A stretch of DNA of 58,849 nucleotides from Celerinatantimonas diazotrophica (GCF_004339545.1 NZ_SMGD01000005.1:1-58849); one strand, 5' to 3'. Positions 1-9,011 are shown, counted from the stretch's first letter. A program made the numbers and translations. Notes: generated by a model from the letters alone, not told the origin.

Positions 1-164
1 ACAAAGTTCAGGATGCGTTTAAATGAACCCCAAGGGCAGTATCTGAGAGGAATTTATCCAGCGTTAAACGTTCTTTGTGGAGAATAACTACACGGTACAA
101 CGTTTGCCTTGCCTAAATCCCTCTCAGATTTCTGCAAAACTAATCACAAAAGGTCAACAGTCCC
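1..164 (+). repeat. 263-bp MITE-like repeat, copy 1 (right part, cut by window edge)
   Basis: This is the last 164 bases of a 263-bp repeat whose complete copies are at 2389-2651 and 40341-40603. It ends with the terminal sequence CAGTCCC followed by TA. It differs from the 40341 copy at only about two positions (for example 'cggtac' against 'cggcac'). The internal TCTGAGAG...CTCTCAGA hairpin arms are present. A short open frame inside it (77-304) is not a credible gene. Confidence 0.9.
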
Positions 165-290
165 TAGTAAATATAAAAAGCAGCGATGAAAAACTGATTT
201 GTACATCAAACTCAATGAAGTATATGGCCATCTATAATTTTGGGGCAATACAGACTTGTGGAATGAATCACCGTCATCCTTGGATAATTA
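165..290. other. Short AT-rich spacer
   Basis: This stretch lies between the end of repeat copy 1 and the stop of the MFS pseudogene. I see no gene, hairpin or promoter that I can support. Confidence 0.5.
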
Positions 291-1516
291 TTAACTTTCG
301 TTGACTCTTAGCTGATTAATTCTCATGCAATAAATCAATAAAAAACTAAAAAAGATAACTATACCCAGAAAACCAAATGCAACAACCGAATCCTCCGTGC
401 TAAGAATATACCCCATCACGAATGGGCTTAAGGCCGCCCCCGTTGCTCCAAGATTTTGTACCGAAAAATAGCTTCCACGAGCGTATGCAGGCGCTATCAA
501 ATCGGTTATTAAAAATAATGTAGGAACAAAAATAACTTCGCCTAGAGCAAATAAGAACATGCCTGCGATCCAAGCCGGACGAGACTCGCCAGCATGAAGA
601 AAAATAATGAGGCCTGCTACAAAGCAACCTGTCGCAATCATCAGAAACTTAAGCATATTGCCCCGAGTTATCTTACTGATAATATAATGCTGAAATAGCA
701 ACACGACTGCCGCATTAGTGAACATCATCAGTGAAACTATACTGGATGTTGTCTGCGCACTATAGTGCTGTACTAAATGCTGCGAAAGATAAGCAACTGG
801 ATTACCGTATACAAATGCTCCCAAAAATGATGCCAAGGTTAACAGAAACAACTTCCCTGATGAAAAATCCTCCTGACGGAGTATTTTTTTACTATCAGTT
901 GATAAGCGCTCCTTATTATTTTTGACTTGCTGAATACGGAACTCTCGGGGAACATCTGTCCTTATAATTAGCCAGATAAGCGGAAAAAGTGACGCAATTG
1001 CACCGGCGTAAAAAATCGCATTTAGTTGCCAACCTTGCACCTGAGCACCAAGCAACGGTCCAAGCGCCCATCCCATATTAACTGCAAAATAATTGGCCGA
1101 AAAAATTTTCTTTTTATCGAGGATCCCTTTCTGACTGGAGATATAAGTTCGAAGTAATATCTCGATACAGGAATAAGCAAAGTTCATCACGATAAGGAGC
1201 AATGTAAGCGTAGCCAGTCCTCCGGACAAAGCTCCCAAAAACATTGACAGAAGAATCAATAGCAACAGAATGAATATTGTCATCCAAGCGTTTTTAGCGT
1301 GGGCAAGCCTGCCAGCGTATAGGCTTAAAACAATACCAACAATGGAGCTCAACGATAATGCAAAACCGGCAGAAGTAATACTTTCACCGAAGGCAGCCGT
1401 CAGTATATCGCCAAAAACGGGATGACTGCACCGCGGGCGATAGTCAGGAGAAACGAGGAAAAAAGGAAAAATGAAACAACCGGATTATTTTTTACCACTG
1501 TTGTGCTTAATTTCAT
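291..1516 (-). pseudogene. Frameshifted MFS transporter
   Basis: The intact minus-strand frame gives 353 residues of a major facilitator protein from about 1352 down to a TAA at 291. Upstream, an ATG at 1516 opens a frame encoding a plausible first transmembrane helix, beginning MKLSTTVVKNNPVVSF and running to AIY. It stops at a TGA at 1400-1402. One extra base at about 1402/1403 would restore AIY-LTAAFGESITSAGF and join the two frames into a protein of about 408 residues with twelve helices. It is therefore a one-base-deletion pseudogene or a sequencing error. The family is clearly MFS but the substrate is unknown. The gene lies with epmC between two inverted repeat copies. Confidence 0.8.
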
Positions 1517-1816
1517 CGAAATCCATCTTATTGACTGTCAATGATCATTACCCCTCGGTCTATTTTCTAAATGAAAGATAAGATCAATCCATCATAAAAA
1601 CCGTAGATAATTCCGGTGGAATTAAATAGTACTTTTATGCTTATACGCTATGCAGCACAAATAGTCATTTCAAACAGTTTACATATCAAACCATACTCAA
1701 GATCATTGCTAATGATGCAAAAAACAATGCCCTCATATTTTATATTCGACCCAGTTGATAGCTAAACTTAGACAAACCAATACAGTATATATCAGACTTT
1801 GCTCAACATGTGCGAA
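1517..1816. other. Gene-free spacer upstream of the MFS pseudogene
   Basis: About 300 bases between epmC and the start of the MFS pseudogene, on the same strand. It is AT-rich. No clear terminator, promoter or small gene is visible. Confidence 0.5.
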
Positions 1817-2311
1817 TTAGTTTACCCAGTAGCTTCTCATACCAGACAATACTTTATTTGCGGTGGGAGGTGGATTTACCAGCATTTCTTGATAGGCTAG
1901 CTCTAAATGTTGCAGAAAACTTTCCGAGGGTGGACGTCCTGAAAAATCGTCAGTACTTGGTGAAAACTTAATGCCGACAATTTCACACATTAATTTTTCC
2001 AATCCTTGCGGCCTCGCTTCAACAACTTCAAAACGCAGCTGTTCCTCCGTTGTTCTTCCGCAAGGAGTGTACCAATAACCGAAATCATCCAAATCCCTCC
2101 GCCGATCGCCAGCGAGGCAATAATGTGACATTTCATGTAGCAGGCTTCTCGGATAATTACTCCTAAAATAAAGGATTGCATTGCTGTTAGCTCGAGGAGC
2201 TTGATAAAACGGCTCGTCAGCTTCACCTTCTATTGTTAGATTAGGAAGAATTCCCACGAACATATTTATCAAATCTTGACAGTATTCATCGTCGGTACGG
2301 CATTTTCTCAT
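1817..2311 (-). CDS. epmC: EpmC-like elongation factor P hydroxylase (YfcM family)
   Basis: The 164-residue protein matches EpmC, which hydroxylates the beta-lysylated lysine of elongation factor P as the last step of the EpmA/EpmB/EpmC pathway. Visible family marks are HEMSHYC at residues 59-65 (candidate metal ligands), followed by GDRRRDLDDFGYWY and the acidic F-E-V-V-E-A-R-P-Q motif. It is somewhat shorter than the E. coli protein (about 180), mainly at the C-terminus. The ATG at 2311 follows a weak GGAAA. In enterics epmC lies close to aroC-prmB-smrB. The same neighbourhood is seen here but interrupted by a repeat copy and a different MFS gene. epmA and epmB are not in the window. Confidence 0.87.
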   Translation of the reverse strand: MRKCRTDDEYCQDLINMFVGILPNLTIEGEADEPFYQAPRANSNAILYFRSNYPRSLLHEMSHYCLAGDRRRDLDDFGYWYTPCGRTTEEQLRFEVVEARPQGLEKLMCEIVGIKFSPSTDDFSGRPPSESFLQHLELAYQEMLVNPPPTANKVLSGMRSYWVN

Positions 2312-2388
2312 TTATTCATTTCCTGATAGAACCTGACTGTTTAAGCATTACCTTGCATCAAAACAGTCGTGTAATCGCTGAAAGCCTA

Positions 2389-2651
2389 GGGACTGTTGAC
2401 CTTTTGTGATTAGTTTTGCAGAAATCTGAGAGGGATTTAGGCAAGGCAAACGTTGTGCCGTGTAGTTATTCTCCACAAAGAACGTTTAACGCTGGATAAA
2501 TTCCTCTCAGATACTGCCCTTAGGGTTCATTTAAACGCATCCTGAACTTTGTTACCCCCTGCTTGCTTAACTCATTAAGCGACGTAGGGTGCGCCGCGTT
2601 CAAAATGCGTTTAATTTGAACAAAATTCAACCACCAAAGGTCAACAGTCCC
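2389..2651 (-). repeat. 263-bp MITE-like repeat, copy 2 (complete, inverted)
   Basis: This is a full copy with terminal inverted repeats GGGACTGTTGACCTTT and AAAGGTCAACAGTCCC. It is flanked on both sides by CTA...TAG, so a TA (or CTAG) target duplication is visible. It is inverted relative to the copies at 1, 40341 and 58758. It has no coding capacity. Internally it has two stem-loop domains: a long stem built from GTTCAAA/AAACGCAT sequences capped by GCTTAA-TGAG-TTAAGC, and a second with TCTGAGAG arms. It sits between the epmC start and the MFS stop. Confidence 0.92.
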
Positions 2652-2668
2652 TAGTTAAATCATCTGCA

Positions 2669-3841
2669 TTATGCATTCGCTATATCCTTTTCAAACATCT
2701 CTTTGGGCATCAGAGCAACTAAGATGAACCCGAGAAACGCCAAGGCTGCAGCTATTGTCATCGTCAACTGGGCCCCACTGCCATCATGCCAAAATAAACC
2801 GGAAAAAAAGGCCCCAAGCGCACCGCCTAAACCAAAGCCACAGCTGGCATACAGGGCTTGTGCACTGCTTTGCTGTGCCTGAGTATACTGACGACTCAAT
2901 AACTGCATTGATGCGGCATGAGCAAGTGCAAAACTGGCAGCATGCAATGCTTGTTCAAGCACGAGCAACGGTAAGATATCGCGACAATACCCAAGTAACA
3001 ACCAACGAACAACAGTTAAACCTAATGCCCATAATAAAACTCGATGGGCACTAAAACGGATAAAGAGCCGCCCCGCAACCATAAACATGGAGATCTCAAC
3101 CAACACACCTAATGACACCATGGCGCTGGCAAAGGTCGTTGAATAGCCACCCTGACGAAGATAAAGTACAAAAAAAGTGTAGTAAGGACCATGACTCATT
3201 TGCAGACACAAAATAGCCAACCAAAAAAGAATCATAGCTGGTTTAAAGAGCGCTTGAAGATTGGTATGTCGTCGATCAGGTGTCTGGACCATTTGGACTT
3301 GAGGTTGAACGACGGGAATTGTGAATAAGATTAAACAGCTAACCGAAACAGCTGCAATCCATTCGATGGTTTCACTGCCAAACTGATGGACCAACACACC
3401 GGTGATCATCGTTACGATGATAAAACCAATACTCCCCCACGCTCGAATCGCAGGATAACGGGCTGCCTGGGTGGCGAGGCTATTAAGGGTTAACGTTTCA
3501 ATTTGTGCCTGTAATCCATTCCAAAATAGATTGTATCCAGCTAAGAGAGCGAGCATGACCCAATAAGCAAGATCAAAACTTAAACAGACTAACGTCGCGA
3601 TGGTAAGCAATGCGCCAATGCGGATCATCTGCACTCGCCGACCACTCTTTTGGGCAATAGCAGACCAAAGTCCAGGACTAATGACTCGCATGGCTAGCGT
3701 AATCGCCATGATGGTACCAATCGTTGCCGAATCGAATCCTCGTCCGGACAAGAAAACTGACAAATAGGGAACTATAACGCCTAGTACACCAAAATAGGCA
3801 AAGTAGCAGCCTCCCAGCCACTTAATATTTTTCAGTAACAT
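2669..3841 (-). CDS. MFS transporter, HcaT-like (MFS_1-like/PPP family)
   Basis: This 390-residue polytopic inner-membrane protein has about twelve hydrophobic helices. Its N-terminus (YFAYFGVLGVIVPYLSVFL, then G-x-D-x-x-x-I-G) is characteristic of the phenylpropionate permease/NupG-like branch of the MFS. R-A-W-G-S-I-G-F in helix 5 is another family mark. The substrate cannot be inferred. It lies 54 bases downstream of aroC on the same strand, and the spacer is a strong hairpin (3853-3888), so read-through from aroC is probably partial. The ATG at 3841 has no obvious Shine-Dalgarno sequence. Confidence 0.8.
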   Translation of the reverse strand: MLLKNIKWLGGCYFAYFGVLGVIVPYLSVFLSGRGFDSATIGTIMAITLAMRVISPGLWSAIAQKSGRRVQMIRIGALLTIATLVCLSFDLAYWVMLALLAGYNLFWNGLQAQIETLTLNSLATQAARYPAIRAWGSIGFIIVTMITGVLVHQFGSETIEWIAAVSVSCLILFTIPVVQPQVQMVQTPDRRHTNLQALFKPAMILFWLAILCLQMSHGPYYTFFVLYLRQGGYSTTFASAMVSLGVLVEISMFMVAGRLFIRFSAHRVLLWALGLTVVRWLLLGYCRDILPLLVLEQALHAASFALAHAASMQLLSRQYTQAQQSSAQALYASCGFGLGGALGAFFSGLFWHDGSGAQLTMTIAAALAFLGFILVALMPKEMFEKDIANA

Positions 3842-3852
3842 GTTTGGTTTAA

Positions 3853-3888
3853 CAGCGATAAATGTAAGGCTTAATACATTTATCGCTG
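3853..3888 (-). terminator. Perfect 14-bp hairpin between aroC and the MFS gene
   Basis: CAGCGATAAATGTA and its exact complement flank an 8-base loop. Reading in the transcription direction, the hairpin is followed only by TTAAACC, so it may be a weak terminator, a processing site or an mRNA-stabilising element within the aroC-MFS transcript. Confidence 0.6.
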
Positions 3889-3895
3889 ACCTAGA

Positions 3896-4984
3896 TTAGG
3901 CTAAAAAAGGTGTCTTAGTGTGAACATCCATATTCTGCCCACGATGGCGCAGATAGTGATCCATTAACACGATTGCCAGCATAGCTTCTGCAATCGGCAC
4001 CGCTCGAATACCAACACACGGATCATGGCGTCCTTTCGTCACAACTTCAGTTGACTGACCATCAATGTTAATCGTCTGACCAGGAACAGTAATACTAGAA
4101 GTGGGCTTAAGTGCAATATGGGCAATAATATCCTGACCGGATGAAATACCACCTAATACACCACCGGCATGATTAGAGGCAAACCCTTGAGGCGTCAAGG
4201 CATCACGATGTTCACTGCCATGCTGATTAACAACATCGAAACCATCTCCAATAGAAACCGCTTTAACCGCGTTAATACTCATCAGCGCATGCGCAATATC
4301 CGCATCCAATCGGTCAAAAACTGGTTCTCCTAATCCTACCGGAACATGTTTAGCACAGACACTCACTTTCGCGCCGATCGAATCGCCTTGTTTTTTTAGA
4401 TCCCGCATAAACGCATCAAGCGCATCTAAGCCATCGGCATCAGGAAAGAAAAACGGGTTTTGTTCGATCTGCTGCCAATCAATTTTTTGCGCTTTAATCG
4501 GACCCAATTGGCTTAAATAGCCATGAATTTCAATGCCTAGCTGAGCTTTCAAATATGCTTTCGCAATAGCACCGGCAGCAACGCGCATCGCTGTTTCACG
4601 AGCAGACGAACGACCACCACCACGATAATCACGAATACCGTATTTCTGATGATAGGTATAATCAGCGTGTCCCGGGCGAAATAACTGACTGATCGCCGAA
4701 TAGTCTTTAGAACGCTGGTCGGTATTTTCAATTAGCAAACCAATCGACGTTCCGGTTGTTTTCCCTTCAAAAACACCTGAGAGTATTTTCACCGAATCAC
4801 TTTCACGGCGGGCAGTAGTATAACGCGATGAGCCCGGACGACGGCGATCCAAATCTTTCTGGATCTTCTCTTCATCGATTTCTAAGCCACTAGGACAACC
4901 ATCAATAATACATCCCAAAGCAATACCATGGCTTTCGCCAAATGTAGTCACCCGAAAATGCTGACCTATACTGTTTCCCGCCAT
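3896..4984 (-). CDS. aroC: Chorismate synthase
   Basis: This 362-residue enzyme converts 5-enolpyruvylshikimate 3-phosphate to chorismate with reduced FMN, the last common step of aromatic amino-acid biosynthesis. Family signatures are present in order: GESHG at residues 16-20, the arginine-rich R-R-R-P-G-S-S-R stretch near 50, [10 protein letters not shown] near 125, and [12 protein letters not shown] near 320. The length is normal. The ATG follows GAGG at good spacing and lies 26 bases after prmB, so the two are probably co-transcribed as in most gammaproteobacteria. Confidence 0.97.
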   Translation of the reverse strand: MAGNSIGQHFRVTTFGESHGIALGCIIDGCPSGLEIDEEKIQKDLDRRRPGSSRYTTARRESDSVKILSGVFEGKTTGTSIGLLIENTDQRSKDYSAISQLFRPGHADYTYHQKYGIRDYRGGGRSSARETAMRVAAGAIAKAYLKAQLGIEIHGYLSQLGPIKAQKIDWQQIEQNPFFFPDADGLDALDAFMRDLKKQGDSIGAKVSVCAKHVPVGLGEPVFDRLDADIAHALMSINAVKAVSIGDGFDVVNQHGSEHRDALTPQGFASNHAGGVLGGISSGQDIIAHIALKPTSSITVPGQTINIDGQSTEVVTKGRHDPCVGIRAVPIAEAMLAIVLMDHYLRHRGQNMDVHTKTPFLA

Positions 4985-5010
4985 TTATGCCTCAACTCTT
5001 AAATTTATTC

Positions 5011-5928
5011 TTAAAATTCTTGACCATAGTCAACTAATTGCTGCTTCGTCAGAGCGAACACGCCATGCCCACCATTAGCAAATTCAAGCCATGTGAAAGG
5101 CACTTGTGGATACTGCTCTTGCAAATGAACTTGACTGTTGCCGACCTCGACAATTAATACACCTTCATCATTCAGGTGCTCACTACCGTGGCGTAATATT
5201 TGCCGTGTAAGTGCCAAGCCATCACTGCCCGATGCCAGCCCCAGTTCGGGCTCATGACAAAACTCTTCAGGTAGATGCGCCATATCAACTTCATCCACAT
5301 ATGGCGGATTGCTGACGATCAGATCGTAGCGCTGGCCAGCAAGACCGGCAAACCCATCCGACTGAATCGGGAATACTTGTTGCTCCAGGCCATGATTTTG
5401 AATGTTAATCTCCGCTACAGCCAGAGCATCATCAGAGATATCGACCGCATCGACTTCTGCATTGGGGAAAGCATAACTGCAGGCAATCGCAATACAGCCA
5501 CTGCCCGTACACAAATCAAGGATTCGTTTCGGTTCATCACGCAGCCATGGTTGAAACTGCTGTTCAATTAATTCTGCAATGGGGGAACGGGGAACCAACA
5601 CCCGTTCATCCACGTAAAACTCTAAACCTGCAAACCAAGCTTTATTGGTTAAATAAGCAACCGGAATACGCTCCTGAACGCGTCTTATAACCAGTTCAAC
5701 CAACATTTCTCGCTCACTTTTAGTCAAGCGCGCTTCTTTTATATCCTGACCAATATCAATCGGTAAATACAATGCGGGAAAAACCAATTGGATTGCTTCA
5801 TCCCAAGCATTATCAGTTCCGTGACCATAATACAGATTGGCGTAATTAAATCGACTTACCGCCCATCGCAGCATATCTTGTATTGTGTGAAGCTCTTTGA
5901 CCGCCTCGTCAACAAAAATCTTTTCCAA
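5011..5928 (-). CDS. prmB: 50S ribosomal protein L3 glutamine methyltransferase
   Basis: PrmB methylates a glutamine of ribosomal protein L3 using S-adenosylmethionine. The sequence follows E. coli PrmB closely ([22 protein letters not shown]), with the SAM motif [13 protein letters not shown] and the catalytic SNPPY. I place the start at the TTG at 5928 ([10 protein letters not shown]...), preceded by GGAG at about six bases. It matches the E. coli N-terminus better than the upstream GTG at 5934, which has no ribosome site. It is divergent from smrB and upstream of aroC. Confidence 0.95.
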   Translation of the reverse strand: MEKIFVDEAVKELHTIQDMLRWAVSRFNYANLYYGHGTDNAWDEAIQLVFPALYLPIDIGQDIKEARLTKSEREMLVELVIRRVQERIPVAYLTNKAWFAGLEFYVDERVLVPRSPIAELIEQQFQPWLRDEPKRILDLCTGSGCIAIACSYAFPNAEVDAVDISDDALAVAEINIQNHGLEQQVFPIQSDGFAGLAGQRYDLIVSNPPYVDEVDMAHLPEEFCHEPELGLASGSDGLALTRQILRHGSEHLNDEGVLIVEVGNSQVHLQEQYPQVPFTWLEFANGGHGVFALTKQQLVDYGQEF

Positions 5929-5984
5929 TTTCACTCCGCTATTGCGTACAATTACACATATTGATGTATTTGTTTAGCTGTTAT

Positions 5985-6515
5985 ATGCCCAAAAAAACTG
6001 CAACTGATGCTGATTTAGCACTTTTTAAAGATGCCCTAAACGGGGTTAGGCCATTAGAACAAGATAAAATACGGCTACAGCCACCTCGAATCAAGCAAAA
6101 AAGGCCAAATGAGGGTCAAATAAACCAAAGAATTAGTCAGCAAAGCTATTATTTTTCTGATGAATATAGCCCATTATTGCCAGAAGATGGGCCGATGGTG
6201 TGGCGCGCAGCAGAAACTGAGCCAAACGAATTAAAAAAGTTACGCAAGGGGCAATATGCTCCTGAACTTTTCCTTGACTTACATGGCCTCACTCAGCAAC
6301 AAGCCAAACAGGAGATAGCCGCACTACTTTACGCCTGCTTAAAACAACGGGTTAGTGTTGTCTGTATTATGCATGGTCATGGCCAAAATATCTTGAAAAA
6401 GAGAGTGCCTCAATGGTTGGCACAACACCCTGACATCGCGTGTTTTAGCCAAGCACCTCGTCAATGGGGAGGCAACAGTGCACTACTTGCTCTGATTAAC
6501 CTACCCCGGAATTAA
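5985..6515 (+). CDS. smrB: SmrB, Smr-domain ribosome rescue endonuclease
   Basis: SmrB cleaves mRNA between collided ribosomes in E. coli. The C-terminal Smr domain is clear: LDLHGLTQQQAKQEI, then MHGHGQ and the W-L-A-Q...Q-W-G-G end. The N-terminal part is a charged linker. I prefer the ATG at 5985 (MPKKTATDADLALF), which resembles the family N-terminus (short Lys-rich start, D-x-x-L-F). An in-frame TTG at 5961 adds eight unlikely hydrophobic residues. There is no clear Shine-Dalgarno for the ATG, so translation may be leaderless. The gene is divergent from prmB with overlapping promoters in about 55 bases. Confidence 0.92.
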   Translation: MPKKTATDADLALFKDALNGVRPLEQDKIRLQPPRIKQKRPNEGQINQRISQQSYYFSDEYSPLLPEDGPMVWRAAETEPNELKKLRKGQYAPELFLDLHGLTQQQAKQEIAALLYACLKQRVSVVCIMHGHGQNILKKRVPQWLAQHPDIACFSQAPRQWGGNSALLALINLPRN

Positions 6516-6561
6516 GAGTTATGATGATAAAAATTCAAATGTTGTGACTATTGAAGAATCA

Positions 6562-6777
6562 CTATGCAGCTTCGTGATCGTGATTGAACTGATCAATACA
6601 GTGGTTTATTTCACTAACTGTTCGACGATGTTTAGGTGTCTGATAATCCTTAAGCATAATCAACTTACCGTGGTCAAATTCATATGCACCACGCCCTTGA
6701 ATATAAATGCGACCTTTAAAAAAGGCTTTGACATAACGAGCAATATGCTTAGGAGAATATTTTTTAAAAATTTTCAT
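6562..6777 (-). CDS. Small basic conserved-looking protein
   Basis: This is a 71-residue protein starting at an ATG with AGGT eight bases upstream. A longer open frame to 6891 has a less convincing start. The sequence is Lys/Arg/His rich (MKIFKKYSPKHIARYVK, then GRIYIQGRGAYEFDHGK) with an acidic end, and looks like a compact folded domain. I recognise the general style of small uncharacterised proteins of Vibrio/Shewanella relatives but cannot name a family. It is convergent with smrB, with about 45 bases between the stops. Confidence 0.55.
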   Translation of the reverse strand: MKIFKKYSPKHIARYVKAFFKGRIYIQGRGAYEFDHGKLIMLKDYQTPKHRRTVSEINHCIDQFNHDHEAA

Positions 6778-7272
6778 ATTTATACCTACTACATCAATGA
6801 AATCGGTTAAAAAGTTCCATAGTCCACGATTTCGAAATATAGAAAAGTTGTAGATATCCTTTTTAACAGCATTGAATTTTGTGCTGGTCAATATACTTAG
6901 AGTTTTATATCACAAAAAGTTCAATCGAAAAGCGAATGTATAATAGAAATGTGATCGCCATATGACATTTCGATGCTTTTCCTCTATCAAAAAATGAATT
7001 TTGATTGGCCGCTCACACTCCCAAATCATTACCTTGATGGTTACTTATACAAATATTAAAATGAATTATTAAAGTTGCTACTTGGAATCCACTCTGCCCT
7101 TTGATTTAGCAATTCATTCATGAACGATTCACAGTGACTCATTCGTCTAGTCAGTGACTGTGAGTGGAAGTTCTATTCAGTGCCAATATAGTTCTTACAC
7201 AAACGATTATTGTGTCTTTTGAAGACAATTCAGCCAACTTAAGCCACTTGATCATAAATTTAAGGAGTTCTA
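6778..7272. promoter_or_regulatory. gldA upstream region with repeated CAGTGACT
   Basis: About 500 bases without a gene. At 7132-7139 and 7152-7159 the octamer CAGTGACT is repeated with a 20-bp period (two helical turns), and the flanks CACAGT/ACTGTG form a partial dyad. This is typical of a cooperative operator and may control gldA, whose start is about 110 bases downstream. Confidence 0.4.
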
Positions 7273-8370
7273 ATGAGCCAGATTATCTTTTCATCCCCTT
7301 CTAAGTACATGCAAGGATTCGGCATTTTAAGTAAGCTTGGCAAACAGCTCAGCATCATGGGAGAGCATATTTTGCTAGTTGCTGATGATGTCGTCTGGAA
7401 AATTGTTGCTGAAAAATGTGAAAGCTCTCTTAAAGAAGCCAACCTAACCTATACTTATGAACAGTTTAAGGGCGAAGTTTCTAACCAAGAAATTACCCGC
7501 TTAGTTACAATCGCGAAACAAGAACAAACTCAGGTCGTCGTCGGTATTGGGGGTGGTAAAACACTCGATACGGTTAAAGCAGTTGCAGATGATTTAAACC
7601 AACCAGTGGTGATCGTTCCAACCGTTGCTTCAACTGATGCCCCTTGTAGCGCTCTGTCAGTTATTTATTCTGAAGCGGGTGAATTTGATAGTTATCGTTT
7701 TTATAATAAAAATCCCGATCTCGTTTTTGTCGACACTCAAGTATGTGTGCAAGCCCCCGTACGTTTATTTGCATCAGGTATTGCTGATGGGTTAGCAACT
7801 TATGTTGAAGCTCAAGCCGTCATCCGCACCAATAGCGACTCTATGGTCGGAGCCCGTCCATCCATTGCCGGAGTGGCCATTGCAAAAGCCTGCCAGGAAA
7901 CATTGCTTACGCATGGAATAAATGCCTATAACGCCGTTGAGAAAAAAGTTGTAACCCCAGCGGTAGAAGCTGTAATTGAAGCTAATACGTTGCTTTCTGG
8001 CCTTGGGTTTGAAAATGCAGGCCTTGCCGGTGCCCATGCTATCCATAACGGCTTTACAGCATTAAGTGGCGATATTCACCACCTTACCCATGGTGAAAAA
8101 GTCGCGTACGGAACCCTTGTCCAGATGGTTCTAGAAAAACGATCTCGGGAAGAGCTAGAAAAATTCATCAGATTCTATCGTGCCATTAAGATGCCGACCA
8201 CACTCAAAGAGATGCATTTAGAAAATGAATCTGCTGAAGGATTGCTAAAAGTGGGAGAACAAGCAATTGCCCCAGGTGATACGCTAGGCAATCTAGATAC
8301 TGGGTTAACGGCTGAAGATATCGCACAAGCTATTATTGCCGTTGATGCAATCAGTGCAAGCGTTGTTTAG
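7273..8370 (+). CDS. gldA: Glycerol dehydrogenase
   Basis: This 365-residue iron-type (zinc-dependent) alcohol dehydrogenase oxidises glycerol to dihydroxyacetone with NAD+. Visible marks are the NAD-binding GIGGGKTLDT, the P-T-V-A-S-T-D-A-P-C-S segment, and metal ligands in S-G-I-A-D-G, GAHAIHNG and L-T-H-G-E-K-V-A-Y-G. The length matches E. coli GldA. The ATG follows AAGGAG at ideal spacing. It is probably monocistronic, with a long regulatory region upstream and a strong terminator immediately downstream. Confidence 0.95.
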   Translation: MSQIIFSSPSKYMQGFGILSKLGKQLSIMGEHILLVADDVVWKIVAEKCESSLKEANLTYTYEQFKGEVSNQEITRLVTIAKQEQTQVVVGIGGGKTLDTVKAVADDLNQPVVIVPTVASTDAPCSALSVIYSEAGEFDSYRFYNKNPDLVFVDTQVCVQAPVRLFASGIADGLATYVEAQAVIRTNSDSMVGARPSIAGVAIAKACQETLLTHGINAYNAVEKKVVTPAVEAVIEANTLLSGLGFENAGLAGAHAIHNGFTALSGDIHHLTHGEKVAYGTLVQMVLEKRSREELEKFIRFYRAIKMPTTLKEMHLENESAEGLLKVGEQAIAPGDTLGNLDTGLTAEDIAQAIIAVDAISASVV

Positions 8371-8380
8371 TGCTGTACAA

Positions 8381-8412
8381 GGCTGAGTGATTCAACTCAG
8401 CCTCTATTTTTT
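8381..8412 (+). terminator. Intrinsic terminator after gldA
   Basis: GGCTGAGT and ACTCAGCC form an eight-base-pair stem with a six-base loop, followed by TCTATTTTTT. It lies between convergent gldA and sixA and is best oriented for gldA. Confidence 0.85.
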
Positions 8413-8863
8413 AATTCGCAGGATTATCAAGAGAAATCAATTCGTTTTCATCGCCAGTAACGACATGAGCAACACCACCGGTGGCAAACAGCGGAGCTCC
8501 AGCACTGGGAACAAGTTCTTGAACAATGTATCCGACTAATGGTAAATGAGAGACGATCAGCACTTTTGAATCACTTGCTAATTGTTTTATAAAATAAACC
8601 ACATCTTTTGCATCGCCATGGGGCGTTAACTCATCAAGCGTTTCCAGATGGGTTGGCTGTTGGTAATAACCGGTTGCTTCGTCCCAAGTTTGCTGAGCCC
8701 GCAAGTAAGGACTCAATAAAACATAATCGAACTTAGTGATCACAGAAGCAAGTTTAGCGGCCATCAATTGCACTTGTCCGCGCCCCCTGGCAGTTAACTG
8801 TCGTTGTCTGTCACTCTGAGCCGTCATCTCTGCTTGCCCATGACGCATAACATAAATATCCAT
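8411..8863 (-). CDS. sixA: Phosphohistidine phosphatase SixA
   Basis: This 150-residue member of the histidine phosphatase (RHG) superfamily has RHG at residues 7-9 with H8 as phospho-acceptor, an S-P-Y-L-R-A-Q-Q-T motif and a second catalytic His in V-S-H-L-P-L. SixA removes phosphate from His-containing phosphotransfer proteins, including the nitrogen PTS protein NPr in E. coli. The ATG at 8863 is preceded by AGGT. It is convergent with gldA and divergent from the M16 peptidase gene. Confidence 0.92.
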   Translation of the reverse strand: MDIYVMRHGQAEMTAQSDRQRQLTARGRGQVQLMAAKLASVITKFDYVLLSPYLRAQQTWDEATGYYQQPTHLETLDELTPHGDAKDVVYFIKQLASDSKVLIVSHLPLVGYIVQELVPSAGAPLFATGGVAHVVTGDENELISLDNPAN

Positions 8864-9011
8864 TGTATTTACCTATCATGCTAAAATTAAAGACATGTTA
8901 CCCTGTGTTGACCTAACATAAAACAAGTTACAGAAAATGACCTGTCATTGATTGCATGTCTATGCTGTCATACTGATAATAATTCGAAACCATTAAAATA
9001 TGGAGTGTTCT

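Noticed and set aside
77-304. 75-codon open frame starting inside repeat copy 1
   Set aside because: It runs from the repeat into flanking DNA and has no ribosome site or protein-like pattern.
2389-2651. Complete insertion sequence with transposase
   Set aside because: The element is only 263 bp and has no meaningful open frame.
5961-5984. Upstream TTG start for smrB
   Set aside because: It adds a hydrophobic octapeptide not seen in SmrB; the ATG at 5985 gives a family-like start.
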